Origin: Roseibium hamelinense
GTDB lineage: Bacteria; Pseudomonadota; Alphaproteobacteria; Rhizobiales; Stappiaceae
Assembly (NCBI RefSeq): GCF_007830545.1
Contig: NZ_VLLF01000001.1
Span: 248,001 to 312,000, forward strand
DNA: 64,000 bases
Direction: 5' to 3'
The translations under genes were made by a program, and so were the position numbers. The notes beneath the pieces are model-generated. The model worked only from the letters and a program-made list of their open reading frames with translations, did not search any database and was not told the DNA's origin. How positions within the stretch are numbered: the first letter of the stretch is position 1; every line of letters begins with the position of its first letter. This document shows, piece by piece, positions 1 to 9,668 of the stretch.

Positions 1-1930
1 TGTAGAGCCGGTCGGCGGTCTCCGGATCGAAGATATCTCCGGCCTCTTCGAAGGCACCGAAGGCATCCGCGTCCATAACTTCGGACCACATGTAGCTGTA
101 GTAGCCAGCCGAATAGCCATCGCCGGCAAAGGCATGAGCCAGATGCGGCACCCGGTGGCGCATGATAATCGCGTCCGGCATTCCGATGTCTTGCAGTGCT
201 TCAGACTCGAATGTGCTGACGTCGAGATCAGACACATCGGTCAGCTGATGCAGTTTCATATCCACAAGCGCAGTTGCAGTGTATTCGACGGTTGCAAATC
301 CCTGGTTGAAGTTTTCGGCAGCCAGCAGTTTGTCCAGCAGAGCCTTCGGCATCGGTTCTCCGGTTTTGTAGTGCACCGCATAGCGCGACAAGACGTCCGG
401 CTGAGACAGCCAGTGTTCGTAAAGCTGAGAGGGCAATTCTACAAAGTCGCGTGCCACGCTGGTGCCAGAGATAATTGGGTAGGTGACGTTTGACAGCATG
501 CCATGGAGCGCGTGGCCAAACTCGTGGAACAGGGTCCGGGCGTCATCAAAGGTCAGCAACGTTGCTTCTCCGCTCGCGCCTTTGGAGAAGTTCATAACAT
601 TGACAATGATGGGCGGAACGGTGCCGTCGAGCTTGTGCTGCGACTGGAAGGCACTCATCCATGCGCCGGACCGTTTGGAGGAGCGTGCAAAATAGTCGCC
701 GAGGAACAGGGCGACATGTTCGCCGGTTTTGTTGGTGACTTCAAAGGCGCGGACATCGGGGTGATAAAGGTCAAGGCCTTTGATTTCCCGGAAAGACAGA
801 CCGAACAACCGGTGCGCCGTGTCGAAGGCCGCGGCGATGATCTGCTCTAGCTGCAGATATGGTTTCAACTCGGTCTCATCGAGATCATGTTTTTCTTTGC
901 GTACTTTCTCAGAGTAGTAGCGCCAGTCCCATGGTGCGATCGGTGCGTTGTTGCCTTCGCGCTGGGCAAGATCCGCCAGATCTGCTTCTTCCTCGCGGGC
1001 CCGTGCAACAGCCGGGGTCCAGACATTCATTAAAAGGTCTTCAACAGCTGCAGGCGTTTTTGCCATCGTGTCATCAAGCTTGAAATCGGCAAATGACTTG
1101 AAGCCAAGCAGATTGGCTTTTTCGGTTCGCAATTTCAGGGTCTCGGCCACAAGCTTCCGGTTATCGGTCTCACCGCCCTGTTCGCCACGGCTTGCCCAAG
1201 CTTGAAAAGCTTCCTCGCGTTTCGCCCGGTTGGAGGAGAATTGCAGAAATGGTTCGATGGACGAGCGGGACAGGGTGATGACGTGCTTGCCCTCCAGTCC
1301 ACGCTCCCTGGCAGCTTCGGCCGCTGCGGCGAGCAGGAAATCCGGCAGCCCGGCCAAATCCTCTTCCCTTTCCAGCACAAGCTGGTAGTCGGCTTCGTCC
1401 TTAAGGACGTTCTGTGCGAATCGGGTTCCTAGTTTGGCCAGTTCTTGAGAGATCTCTGCCATTCGGGTCTTGCCCGTCTCATCCAGCCCGGCGCCCGCAC
1501 GCTGAAACATGATGTGGTACCGCTCCAGAACTCTGGCTTGTTCGTCAGACAAGCCGAGACTTTCGCGATTGGCCCACAGTGTTGCCACACGTTGGTATAG
1601 TTTTGTATTCAGCAGCGTATCCGAGCCATGTTTTGCAAGCTTTGGCGAAATGTCCCGCTCTATTTCCTGAAGCGCCGGGCTTGTGTGGGCCCCGGTCAGG
1701 TTGAAAAACGTTCGCGCGACTTTTGTCAGAGCTTTGCCGGTCTTTTCCATCGCTTCAATGGTGTTCTCAAAGGTCGGTTCCGACGGGTTATCCGCAATGC
1801 CGTCGATCTGTGTGCGCGCGTCCGCCATGGCCGCCTCGAAAGCGGGGCCAAAGTGGTCTTCCTTGATGTCTGCGAATGGGGGAAGGTTGAACGGCGTCGT
1901 CCAGTCTTGGAGCAGCGGATTGGCGGTCAT
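1..1930 (-). CDS. M3 family metallopeptidase (oligopeptidase A / Dcp type), 3' end outside window
   Basis: Zinc oligopeptidase of the thimet/oligopeptidase A/dipeptidyl carboxypeptidase family, expected to degrade short peptides in the cytoplasm. The visible 643 codons start MTANPLLQDW, with no signal peptide, and carry the zinc motif HEFGH at residues 469-473, followed about 25 residues later by RDFVELPSQ, whose Glu is the third zinc ligand in the family. Only the C-terminal end is cut off by the window edge (family length about 680-690). The ATG is preceded by GAGGAC at a usable distance. It is the last visible gene of a minus-strand run with DUF2306 and agmatine-deiminase-family genes. OpdA versus Dcp cannot be settled from the visible part. 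Confidence 0.93.
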   Translation of the reverse strand, partial: MTANPLLQDWTTPFNLPPFADIKEDHFGPAFEAAMADARTQIDGIADNPSEPTFENTIEAMEKTGKALTKVARTFFNLTGAHTSPALQEIERDISPKLAKHGSDTLLNTKLYQRVATLWANRESLGLSDEQARVLERYHIMFQRAGAGLDETGKTRMAEISQELAKLGTRFAQNVLKDEADYQLVLEREEDLAGLPDFLLAAAAEAARERGLEGKHVITLSRSSIEPFLQFSSNRAKREEAFQAWASRGEQGGETDNRKLVAETLKLRTEKANLLGFKSFADFKLDDTMAKTPAAVEDLLMNVWTPAVARAREEEADLADLAQREGNNAPIAPWDWRYYSEKVRKEKHDLDETELKPYLQLEQIIAAAFDTAHRLFGLSFREIKGLDLYHPDVRAFEVTNKTGEHVALFLGDYFARSSKRSGAWMSAFQSQHKLDGTVPPIIVNVMNFSKGASGEATLLTFDDARTLFHEFGHALHGMLSNVTYPIISGTSVARDFVELPSQLYEHWLSQPDVLSRYAVHYKTGEPMPKALLDKLLAAENFNQGFATVEYTATALVDMKLHQLTDVSDLDVSTFESEALQDIGMPDAIIMRHRVPHLAHAFAGDGYSAGYYSYMWSEVMDADAFGAFEEAGDIFDPETADRLY

Positions 1931-1998
1931 GAAAGTCCTCTAGTGTGTATAACGAACCCGGTTGGGATATGGCGTCGGCGTCTTCCGGTGCCAAGGGC

Positions 1999-2397
1999 TT
2001 ATCCGCCAAACAGCACGTCATACATCAAACGCCCGGGCATGAATGCGAAGAACCCGGCGACCAGCAATGCTCCTGTATACAACAAGATCATCGTCCTGCG
2101 GTGCTCACGGACATCCTTGCGACGGGCTTCCAGGATTCCGCTGATCAGGCCAAAAAGAGCCAAAACAGACAGAACGTGGATGGGGCTGAATGGTCCCCAA
2201 AGCCGAATGTCGTAGATCAGGAAGCTCGTGGCCGCCGTCCAGAGCATCAGCGCCGCCCAGACATAGCCGACGGCCTGATGGCGACCAGTCCCCTTTGCGG
2301 CGATCAATTGATAAGTGCCGATGAAAAAGGCGGCCAAGGCAGCCAAGGCGTGGCTGGCAATCAAGAACCCGGCGTCGATGAGCGGTGCAAAGCCCAT
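1999..2397 (-). CDS. DUF2306 family membrane protein
   Basis: A 132-residue integral membrane protein with four predicted hydrophobic segments. It shows the features of the DUF2306 family: a His-Arg plus GYVWAA stretch after the second helix, a WGPFSPIHVLS motif in the middle, and REHRRTM followed by PGRLMYD near the C-terminus. Function is unknown in the family. AAGG precedes the ATG. It starts 15 bases after the stop of the deiminase-family gene and is 68 bases from the M3 peptidase start, so the three may be cotranscribed. Confidence 0.85.
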   Translation of the reverse strand: MGFAPLIDAGFLIASHALAALAAFFIGTYQLIAAKGTGRHQAVGYVWAALMLWTAATSFLIYDIRLWGPFSPIHVLSVLALFGLISGILEARRKDVREHRRTMILLYTGALLVAGFFAFMPGRLMYDVLFGG

Positions 2398-2412
2398 AAT
2401 TGCTTTTTGCCT

Positions 2413-3513
2413 TTAGCGCGTGGCCGGTTGCTGCTGTGTGGCACAGTGGATGCCGCCGCCGGTTTCGCCAACAGGATCCACATTCAGCATCATGATTTCC
2501 CGGTCCGGGTAGAGATCTGCCAAGACACGGGCCGCTTCCTGGTCCGTATCCCTGTCGCCGAATTCGGCAGCGATCACGGCACCGTTGCAAACATAATAGT
2601 TCACATAGGAGGCTACGAAATCTGCAGATGTCACCCTCGGCCGTTCCGGGTAGGGCAGGTCAACAAGCTGCAGGCGCTGTCCCCTTGCATCCGAAGCTTC
2701 AGCCAGAATGTCGTAGGTCTCAAAAGCGGACAGAGAAAACGGATCCGTGTCCGACACGTCCGGCAGCTGGATCAAGATTTGGCCAGGGGCAACAAAGCGG
2801 GCGAGGGCATCGATATGGTCATCGGTGATATCCGCACCGGCAATTCCGGGGGCCCAAATCATCTTCGTCGCGCCATAGGCGGCAAGCAGGCGCGCCTCTA
2901 TTTCAGCGCGGTCCGAGTCATTCCGGTTCGGATTTACCCAGCTGCTCTCATGGGCCATCAACGTGCCCGCGCCATCAGTCTCCACGCCGCCGGGTTCTCC
3001 GGTTATACCGCTGTCATATACGGGCAGTCCCAGCCTTTCGGCCACGCGCTGGGCAACCAGGCCATCGTTGCGGTGAAACTGCTTGTTGCCCCAGCCGTTG
3101 AAATTCAGATTGGAAACGGCCAATCCACCGTTTCCGTCAACGGCAAACAAAGGGCCTGAATCGCGCGCCCACAGGTCATCTGTCGGAATGTCCCAGATCT
3201 CCACATTGTTCGACAGCATCCGGCGCGCCAGCAGAGCGTGTTTCCTGTTCATCAGCATCACAACCGGTTCGAATGCCGAGATCGTATTGGCGATGTCTGC
3301 GATCGACTCCTGGAGATCCATCAGAAAATCGGGATCTGGATGGACCCTTGTGCTGGCAGGCCATTGCATGAAGGTGCGCTCGTGCCTGACTTCTTCGGCT
3401 GGCACAAAATAACCGTCCGGCAGACCAAAGCTTTGGGCGGCAATAGGCATGCGCAAGCCTCCGCAGGCAACACCGGTGAGGGCACCGGTCAACAGGGTTC
3501 GCCGTGTTAACAT
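2413..3513 (-). CDS. Tat-exported agmatine deiminase / peptidylarginine-deiminase-like protein
   Basis: Member of the guanidino-group-modifying enzyme superfamily (agmatine deiminase / PAD_porph). The family converts agmatine to N-carbamoylputrescine plus ammonia. The 366-residue protein (start chosen at MLTRRTLLTG) has a twin-arginine signal, TRRTLLTG followed by a hydrophobic stretch ending near IAAQS, so it should be exported folded. The C-terminal catalytic loop GGGIHCATQQQP places the nucleophile at Cys357, and the WARDSGP and ESSWVNPNR stretches fit the family. Cytoplasmic AguA is usual, so export is noteworthy. It is divergent from the ABC importer beginning at 4342, which may take up a product or substrate; that link is inference. 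Confidence 0.85.
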   Translation of the reverse strand: MLTRRTLLTGALTGVACGGLRMPIAAQSFGLPDGYFVPAEEVRHERTFMQWPASTRVHPDPDFLMDLQESIADIANTISAFEPVVMLMNRKHALLARRMLSNNVEIWDIPTDDLWARDSGPLFAVDGNGGLAVSNLNFNGWGNKQFHRNDGLVAQRVAERLGLPVYDSGITGEPGGVETDGAGTLMAHESSWVNPNRNDSDRAEIEARLLAAYGATKMIWAPGIAGADITDDHIDALARFVAPGQILIQLPDVSDTDPFSLSAFETYDILAEASDARGQRLQLVDLPYPERPRVTSADFVASYVNYYVCNGAVIAAEFGDRDTDQEAARVLADLYPDREIMMLNVDPVGETGGGIHCATQQQPATR

Positions 3514-4341
3514 TTTCCACTTCCTACTACATGGTTTTGGCTGCGCGTGCTGGCCAATCGCGATCATAAGCCGATCCATCGAAGTGTGTTTGGGTTTCCT
3601 GCATGTTTTGTCCAGGTGTTGGCAACGTCCCTGCGTCGGGACGCGAAGGCGTATCCCTTCGCCGGACCGGCATCAAGGCTCGGGCGCACTGGAAGTAGAC
3701 GGCCCGGATGCTGATCCTGATCACGGATCTCCTTGATACGGGACGCTTGCCCGGCCGTTCCGTAGAATGTCTGAAGTTGCTCGCACGATCTCACTTCACA
3801 GCCATGAATCGGGAATTCCTCTCAGACAGTCCCGGATTGGGAGTCACTATTCGCCTTTGGTCTTTCAAACACAAAAACAGTGAAACTTCATCGGACTAAG
3901 GGGCAATGCGTACAATATTTGCGCGCAAAGCGTTTAGTAATAGGTACTTCAATCTAAGGGGGATATTTGGTCTATAACTTTCGGATAAGGGCGTTGCCTG
4001 CGGTGGAGGCAGCCCACATTGTTAAGCAAGATGTTGGGATGCAAAAAAGAAACGGCTAGGCGGCTGATAAATATCGAAAATTGCTCTTGCTGCAGTGCAG
4101 TATTCAGATACTTACGTTTACGTAATATATAAGTCATTTCCCTAATAATGTTCCGTATGGTGATGCAAACCGCGCCGATAGTCGTATTGCGGCAAATATT
4201 CGCCTTTCCCTAAAGTCTTTCCAGCCTGCATGCCCGGTGCTTGAGGGACCGCTTCGGTCGGGGAACTAGTTTCTGGGTCTGCTGGCGGACTGCAACTCAG
4301 CAGCCAATCATCAGGCTTACGGGCTTTTCTGGGAGGAAAGC
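3514..4341. other. 828-base intergenic region between divergent operons
   Basis: No convincing gene was seen; the short open frames have no recognisable protein features. The part from about 3900 to 4200 is clearly AT-richer than the neighbours and probably holds promoters for the divergent deiminase and importer operons. A small hairpin (GACCG-CTT-CGGTC, about 4247-4259) lies 80 bases before the importer start. No RNA family was recognised. Confidence 0.5.
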
Positions 4342-5697
4342 ATGACCCTTATTCGTAAACCACTTAGCCGCCGTTCCATTCTGCGCGCAGGCGCAGCGGG
4401 CGGAGCTTTGCTGGCGACACCGACAATCTTTACCAGCCGCGCATGGTCTCAAGGTTATCTGAACGAGCCGACAGGCTCGACAGTGACCCTTGGCTTCAAC
4501 GTTCCGCAAACCGGTCCCTACGCGGACGAAGGTGCCGACGAGCTGCGTGCTTATGAACTGGCAGTCGAACATCTGAATGGCGAAGGCGATGGCGGCATGA
4601 TGTCGACATTTTCTTCCAAAGCGCTCAAGGGCAACGGCATTCTCGGCAAGAAGGTCGAGTACGTGACCGGTGACACCCAGACCAAATCTGACGCCGCGCG
4701 GGCATCGGCCAAGTCGATGATCGAAAAAGACGGTGCGATCATGATCACCGGTGGTTCGTCCTCTGGTGTGGCCGTGGCGGTTCAGGCCCTTTGCCAGGAA
4801 GCTGGCGTCATTTTCATGGCCGGGCTGACACACTCCAACGACACCACCGGTAAGGACCGCCGCGCAAACGGCTTCCGCCACTTCTTCAACTCCTACATGT
4901 CCGGCGCTGCGCTGGCTCCGGTGTTGAAGAACGCCTATGGCGATGACCGCAAGGCATATCACCTGACGGCGGACTACAACTGGGGCTACACAACCGAACA
5001 GGCGGTCCGTGAGTCAACGGAAGCAATGGGTTGGGAAACGGTTGAAACCGTCAAGACACCGCTCGCAGCGACTGACTTCTCTGCTTACATCACGCCGGTT
5101 CTTCAGTCCGACGCAGACGTGCTGGTTCTGAACCACTACGGCGGCAACATGGTGAACTCCCTGACAAATGCTGTTCAGTTCGGCCTGCGTGACCGTGTTG
5201 TGAATGGCCGCGACTTCGCAATCGTGGTTCCGCTCTACTCGCGTCTGATGGCGAAGGGTGCGGGCGAGAACGTCAAGGGCATCTTCGGGTCGACCAACTG
5301 GCACTGGTCGCTTCAGGACGAAGGGTCCAAGGCATTCGTCCGGTCCTTTGGCCAGAAATACGGCTTCCCGCCAAGCCAGGCTGCGCACACCTGCTACGTC
5401 CAGGCGCTTCTGTATGCGGATGCCTGTGAACGTGCCGGGACGTTCAACCCATGCGGTGTTGTCGAAGCGCTTGAAGGCTTCGAGTTCGACGGTCTGGGCA
5501 ACGGCAAGACCTTGTACCGCGCCGAAGATCACCAGTGCTTCAAGGACGTTCTCGTCGTGAAGGGTAAAGAGAACCCGTCTTCGGAGTTCGACCTTCTTGA
5601 GATCGTCGAAGTAACACCTGTCGAGCAGGTCACCTACGCACCGGATCACCCGCAGTTTGCGGGCGGCGCCCTCGGCACCTGTAATTCAGGCGCGTAA
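4342..5697 (+). CDS. ABC transporter substrate-binding protein (Peripl_BP_6, branched-chain amino acid/amide type)
   Basis: Periplasmic ligand-binding protein of the LivJ/UrtA type, 451 residues. The N-terminus has a twin-arginine signal (SRRSILRAGAAGG followed by a hydrophobic run), with cleavage likely after RAWSQ; Tat export of this family is not rare in alphaproteobacteria. The mature protein starts with a typical first-lobe pattern (GFNVPQTGPYADEG) and has a GGSSSGVAVAVQ ligand-loop region. AGGAAAGC precedes the ATG. It heads an operon with two permeases and two ATPases. Substrate is unknown: amino acids, urea, short amides or guanidino compounds are all possible for this family. A strong hairpin follows the stop codon. 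Confidence 0.92.
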   Translation: MTLIRKPLSRRSILRAGAAGGALLATPTIFTSRAWSQGYLNEPTGSTVTLGFNVPQTGPYADEGADELRAYELAVEHLNGEGDGGMMSTFSSKALKGNGILGKKVEYVTGDTQTKSDAARASAKSMIEKDGAIMITGGSSSGVAVAVQALCQEAGVIFMAGLTHSNDTTGKDRRANGFRHFFNSYMSGAALAPVLKNAYGDDRKAYHLTADYNWGYTTEQAVRESTEAMGWETVETVKTPLAATDFSAYITPVLQSDADVLVLNHYGGNMVNSLTNAVQFGLRDRVVNGRDFAIVVPLYSRLMAKGAGENVKGIFGSTNWHWSLQDEGSKAFVRSFGQKYGFPPSQAAHTCYVQALLYADACERAGTFNPCGVVEALEGFEFDGLGNGKTLYRAEDHQCFKDVLVVKGKENPSSEFDLLEIVEVTPVEQVTYAPDHPQFAGGALGTCNSGA

Positions 5698-5708
5698 CAA
5701 CTTTCCTT

Positions 5709-5734
5709 GGCTGGGCGGCTTCCGCCGCCCAGCC
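5709..5734 (+). promoter_or_regulatory. Intercistronic hairpin after binding-protein gene
   Basis: Perfect 11-bp inverted repeat GGCTGGGCGGC / GCCGCCCAGCC with loop TTCC, 12 bases after the stop codon. No long T-run follows. Such structures stabilise the upstream message or reduce read-through, so that more binding protein than permease is made. Confidence 0.6.
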
Positions 5735-5794
5735 AGTCTTTAATGGATGCGCGGGGGGCAGAGGCTTTCGCGCTCATGATCCGAGCTGAGAGCT

Positions 5795-6826
5795 ATGGAC
5801 GCGATACTTCTTCAAATCTTGAACGGACTGGACAAAGGCTCGGCCTACGCGCTGATTGCCCTCGGTCTCACCCTCATCTTCGGCACTCTTGGTGTGGTGA
5901 ACTTCGCGCATGGTGCGTTGTTCATGATCGGCGCGTTCTGCGCCGTTATGCTATCCAGACTGCTGTCTCTTTCCTACACCACCATCGACCCGGACCGGAC
6001 CGACTTCCTCGGGAACCCGCTTAAGGTCGAAACGCCCTATGTGGAGGCGTGGTTCGGGCCCGAGACCGGTGCGGCGATCATCGACTGGTCTGTGCCGCTG
6101 GCGATTCTCTTCTCGATCCCGATCATGGCCGTCATCGGCCTGGTGATGGAGCGGGGCCTCATCAAGTATTTCTACAAGCGTCCGCATGCAGACCAGATCC
6201 TCGTGACATTCGGTCTGGCCATCGTTCTTCAGGAAATCATCAAGTATTTCTTCGGCGCCAACCCCATCCCCACGCCAGCGCCCGATGTATTCGCCGGGAG
6301 TTTCGACTTCGGCGCAATGATCGGTATGGATCCGAATGTCATCATCTATCCCTATTGGCGGATCGTGTACTTCCTGTTCGCGGCAGTGATCATTGGCGGC
6401 GTGTTTGCCTTCCTGCAATACACCACATTTGGCATGGTGGTCCGCGCCGGTATGGCGGACAGGCAGACGGTCGGGCTCTTGGGCATCAACATCGACAAGC
6501 GCTTTACCGTAATGTTTGCGCTCGCTGCCGTTGTTGCCGGGCTTGCCGGCGTCATGTACGCACCAATCAACTCGCCCAACTACCATATGGGCATGGACTT
6601 TCTGGTCTTGAGCTTCGTCGTGGTGGTCGTCGGCGGAATGGGCTCGCTTCCGGGCGCTGTTCTTGCCGGGTTCGTGCTTGGTATTCTGGAGAGCTTTGCC
6701 TCCATGGCGCAAGTCGTCTCGCTGCTGCCGGGCATCAACCAGATCATCATTTACCTCGTTGCCATCGTAATCCTGCTGACACGTCCGCGCGGATTGATGG
6801 GGCGCAAGGGCGTTATGGAGAGCTAA
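5795..6826 (+). CDS. Branched-chain amino acid-type ABC permease (LivH family)
   Basis: Inner-membrane permease, 343 residues, about eight hydrophobic segments. The N-terminus has the LivH signature (NGLDKGSAYALIALGLTL, then FGTLGVVNFAHG), and the C-terminal part has GGMGSLPGAVLAGFVLG, a family-typical loop that contacts the ATPase. GAGAG lies ahead of the ATG. It is followed after three bases by the LivM-type gene. It would form the translocation pore with that protein. Confidence 0.92.
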   Translation: MDAILLQILNGLDKGSAYALIALGLTLIFGTLGVVNFAHGALFMIGAFCAVMLSRLLSLSYTTIDPDRTDFLGNPLKVETPYVEAWFGPETGAAIIDWSVPLAILFSIPIMAVIGLVMERGLIKYFYKRPHADQILVTFGLAIVLQEIIKYFFGANPIPTPAPDVFAGSFDFGAMIGMDPNVIIYPYWRIVYFLFAAVIIGGVFAFLQYTTFGMVVRAGMADRQTVGLLGINIDKRFTVMFALAAVVAGLAGVMYAPINSPNYHMGMDFLVLSFVVVVVGGMGSLPGAVLAGFVLGILESFASMAQVVSLLPGINQIIIYLVAIVILLTRPRGLMGRKGVMES

Positions 6827-6829
6827 GCG

Positions 6830-8032
6830 ATGTTGGGCTTGAACAAAAAAGACTCTTCCCTGTTCCTGCTGGTTCTTCTCTTGGTGATCTTCGCACCATT
6901 CCTGTTGAACCCGTTCCCGGAAAACTCAGAACTGGCACAGTTCAACGCTGGATATCCGGACTTGATGCAGCGCTTCCTGATTTTTGGGATTTTCGCCATC
7001 GGCTTCAACATCCTGTTCGGCCTGACCGGCTACTTGAGCTTCGGTCACGCTGCCTTCCTCGGTGTAGGCTCCTATGCCGGTGTATGGATGATGAAGCTTT
7101 TGACCATGAACGTGCTTCCGGCCATCATTATCTCCGTGATTTTTGCTGGCTTGTTCTCGCTGCTCGTCGGCTACATCTCACTGCGCCGGTCGGGGATCTA
7201 CTTCTCGATCCTGACATTGGCCTTCGCACAAATGTCATTCTCTCTCGCCTATTCGGTGCTCACGCCGATCACGGCCGGGGAAACCGGGCTGCAGCTCGCA
7301 CTTGACGATCCGCGGATCCTCGGTGTGAGCCAGGTCGATGGCACGATCCCGCTCGCTCACTTCTTCGGATTGAACATGCGGGAGAGTTATGAGCTGGCGA
7401 TGGGCGGTTGGCTGTTCACTTTCAACGCCGGCTATTATCTATGCGCCGTCATCATGATGATTGCCTTTTATGTGGCGATCCGGATTTTCCGGTCCCCGTT
7501 CGGCATGATGCTGCGTGCGGTCAAATCCAACCAGCAGCGCATGAACTTCACCGGTCTGAATTCCCGGCCCTATACTCTTGCGGCCTTCGTGATCTCCGGC
7601 ATGTATGCCGGACTGGCTGGCGGCTTGATGGTGGCCATGGATCCTCTTGCTGGCGCGGAGCGCATGCAATGGACAGCGTCCGGCGAGGTGGTATTGATGA
7701 CCATCCTGGGCGGCGCCGGTACGTTGATCGGTCCGGTCCTTGGAGCGGGCTTCATCAAGTATCTTGAGAACATCTTCTCCAAGATCAATGACAACATTCT
7801 CTACGAATGGTTCTCCGCTCTGCCGACTGCTGTTGCCGATGTGCTGGTCTTCGTGATCCATCCGTTCATCGGCAAAGGCTGGCACCTGACACTCGGGATC
7901 ATGTTCATGCTGATCGTCATCTTCCTGCCTGGCGGCATCATGGAAGGCTTCCAACGCATCGGCAAAATGTTCTCGCGCAAGAAAAAAACCGCAACCGGCC
8001 CCTCGGGCGCAGCACCGGCACCGGCCGAGTAA
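6830..8032 (+). CDS. Branched-chain amino acid-type ABC permease (LivM family)
   Basis: Second pore subunit, 400 residues, many hydrophobic segments. Family motifs include [20 protein letters not shown] near residue 60 and [17 protein letters not shown] near residue 300. A charged tail ([11 protein letters not shown]) ends the protein. The start is 3 bases after the LivH stop; the LivG ATPase begins 12 bases after its stop. It acts in the inner membrane with LivH and the two ATPases. Confidence 0.92.
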   Translation: MLGLNKKDSSLFLLVLLLVIFAPFLLNPFPENSELAQFNAGYPDLMQRFLIFGIFAIGFNILFGLTGYLSFGHAAFLGVGSYAGVWMMKLLTMNVLPAIIISVIFAGLFSLLVGYISLRRSGIYFSILTLAFAQMSFSLAYSVLTPITAGETGLQLALDDPRILGVSQVDGTIPLAHFFGLNMRESYELAMGGWLFTFNAGYYLCAVIMMIAFYVAIRIFRSPFGMMLRAVKSNQQRMNFTGLNSRPYTLAAFVISGMYAGLAGGLMVAMDPLAGAERMQWTASGEVVLMTILGGAGTLIGPVLGAGFIKYLENIFSKINDNILYEWFSALPTAVADVLVFVIHPFIGKGWHLTLGIMFMLIVIFLPGGIMEGFQRIGKMFSRKKKTATGPSGAAPAPAE

Positions 8033-8044
8033 GGAACCTGCGAT

Positions 8045-8800
8045 ATGGAAATCCTCCGCGTAGAAGGTGTGAACAAGTCGTTCGGCGGCCTGAAAGCACT
8101 CAACAACGTGAACTTCTCTGTCCAAGAGGGCACTGTTCACGCGATTATCGGACCCAACGGTGCCGGGAAATCAACCTTCCTCAACTGCATGATCGGGCGC
8201 CTTGCGCCCGATACCGGAACGGTGATGTTCGGCGATATCTCGCTGACGGGCATGAAACCGCATGAGATCAACCAGGTTGGTGTGTCTCGCGTTTTTCAGA
8301 CGCCGGAAATCTTCGGCGATCTCACGTTGCTTGAAAACATCATGATCCCTGCGTTCGCCAAGCGGGACGGGGATTTTGCGCTGCATCCGTTCCGCCGCGT
8401 GGACCATGATGCGGAAATCCACGACAAGGCACTCCACATGCTGGAGGACGTCAATCTGGCGGAAAAGAAAGACATGGTGGCCAGCAGCCTGTCGCGTGGC
8501 GACAAGCGGCGTCTGGAACTGGCCATGTGCTTGTCCCAAGACCCGAAACTTCTCCTGCTGGACGAGCCGACAGCCGGTATGTCGCGCGCGGACACCAACA
8601 ACACGATCGATCTTCTGCAACGCATTGGCGATCGCGGCATCACAAAGGTCGTGATCGAGCACGACATGCATGTGGTCTTTTCACTTGCAGAAAAAGTAAC
8701 GGTGCTCGCGCAGGGCACAATCATTGCCGAAGGCAAACCGGAAGACATCAAGGGCGACCCGCGTGTTCAGGAAGCCTATCTGGGAGGCGCGCACCTATGA
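8045..8800 (+). CDS. Branched-chain amino acid-type ABC ATPase (LivG family)
   Basis: Cytoplasmic ATPase subunit, 251 residues. Walker A is GPNGAGKST, the signature is LSRGDKRRLE (a diverged LSGG, usual for some LivG/UrtD proteins), Walker B is LLLLDEPTAGM, and the switch His is in VIEHDMHVVF. Its stop overlaps the start of the next ATPase gene by four bases (ATGA), so translation is coupled. Confidence 0.92.
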   Translation: MEILRVEGVNKSFGGLKALNNVNFSVQEGTVHAIIGPNGAGKSTFLNCMIGRLAPDTGTVMFGDISLTGMKPHEINQVGVSRVFQTPEIFGDLTLLENIMIPAFAKRDGDFALHPFRRVDHDAEIHDKALHMLEDVNLAEKKDMVASSLSRGDKRRLELAMCLSQDPKLLLLDEPTAGMSRADTNNTIDLLQRIGDRGITKVVIEHDMHVVFSLAEKVTVLAQGTIIAEGKPEDIKGDPRVQEAYLGGAHL

Positions 8801-9576
8801 CCATTCTTGAAGATCAGTTTGCAGGCCATTCGGCGCCGGGTGTTGCCCCGCGCAAGGCACGCGGCGGCGCTCCGGCATTCTTCTCGGCCTGGGATCTGCA
8901 CGGATACTATGGGGAAAGCTATATCGTTCAGGGCGTCCACTTCGATATCCGCGAGGGCGAAATCCTGGCGCTGCTTGGCCGGAACGGCGCGGGCAAGACG
9001 TCGACCTTGCGCTGTATTGCCCGGATGGACGATCCGCAACTCACGCACGGTGAAATCTGGCTCGACCACAAGCCGCTTCATGAGATGAAAAGCTATGAGG
9101 CGGCCCGCAATGGCGTCGGTCTTGTTCCTGAGGACCGGCGGATCATCCAGGGCCTTACCGTGCAGGAGAACCTTGAACTGTCCCAAATCGCCGAGCCGAA
9201 GGGCTGGTCGATCGAGCGGATTTATGAACATTTCCCGCGCCTTGCAGAACGGCGCGCGCAGGATGCCGTGACGATGTCTGGCGGGGAACAGCAGATGCTG
9301 GCATTGGCCCGCGTTCTGGCCCGCGACATCAAGCTGCTTTTGCTTGATGAACCCTATGAAGGGCTTGCTCCGGTGATCGTTCAGGAAATCGAGAGAATCC
9401 TGGAGGGCGTCAAGGAACTGGGCATCACGACCATTATCGTGGAACAGAATGCGATCGCGGCGCTGCATCTGGCTGACCGCGCGGTCATCCTTGACATGGG
9501 AGAAGTGGTGTTTGACGGTACGGCCCAGGAAGTGCTCGACAATGCCGAGTTGAGACAGGAATATCTGGCGATCTGA
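8797..9576 (+). CDS. Branched-chain amino acid-type ABC ATPase (LivF family)
   Basis: Second ATPase, 259 residues when started at the ATG in the ATGA overlap with livG. It has an N-terminal extension of about 30 residues rich in Ala, Gly and Pro before the ABC fold, then Walker A GRNGAGKTS, signature MSGGEQQML, Walker B LLLLDEPYEGLAP and switch VEQN. The last gene before a rho-independent terminator, so the transporter unit is binding protein, H, M, G, F. Confidence 0.92.
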   Translation: MTILEDQFAGHSAPGVAPRKARGGAPAFFSAWDLHGYYGESYIVQGVHFDIREGEILALLGRNGAGKTSTLRCIARMDDPQLTHGEIWLDHKPLHEMKSYEAARNGVGLVPEDRRIIQGLTVQENLELSQIAEPKGWSIERIYEHFPRLAERRAQDAVTMSGGEQQMLALARVLARDIKLLLLDEPYEGLAPVIVQEIERILEGVKELGITTIIVEQNAIAALHLADRAVILDMGEVVFDGTAQEVLDNAELRQEYLAI

Positions 9577-9607
9577 TCCCAGTCTTCTGAGCTTGACCGA
9601 ATACCGG

Positions 9608-9637
9608 GCCGGCGCTGTCAAAAGCGTCGGCTTTTTT
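9608..9637 (+). terminator. Rho-independent terminator after ABC importer operon
   Basis: Stem GCCGGCGCT / AGCGTCGGC (9 bp with one G-U pair), followed by six T. It sits 32 bases after the livF stop, separating the importer from the ornithine cyclodeaminase-like gene, though some read-through is possible. Confidence 0.8.
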
Positions 9638-9668
9638 GTCGGCGCAACGCACATGATGAGGATGCCCG

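Noticed and set aside
1945..3159. Plus-strand frame of about 404 codons
   Set aside because: Antisense to the DUF2306 and deiminase-family genes, both of which carry clear family motifs.
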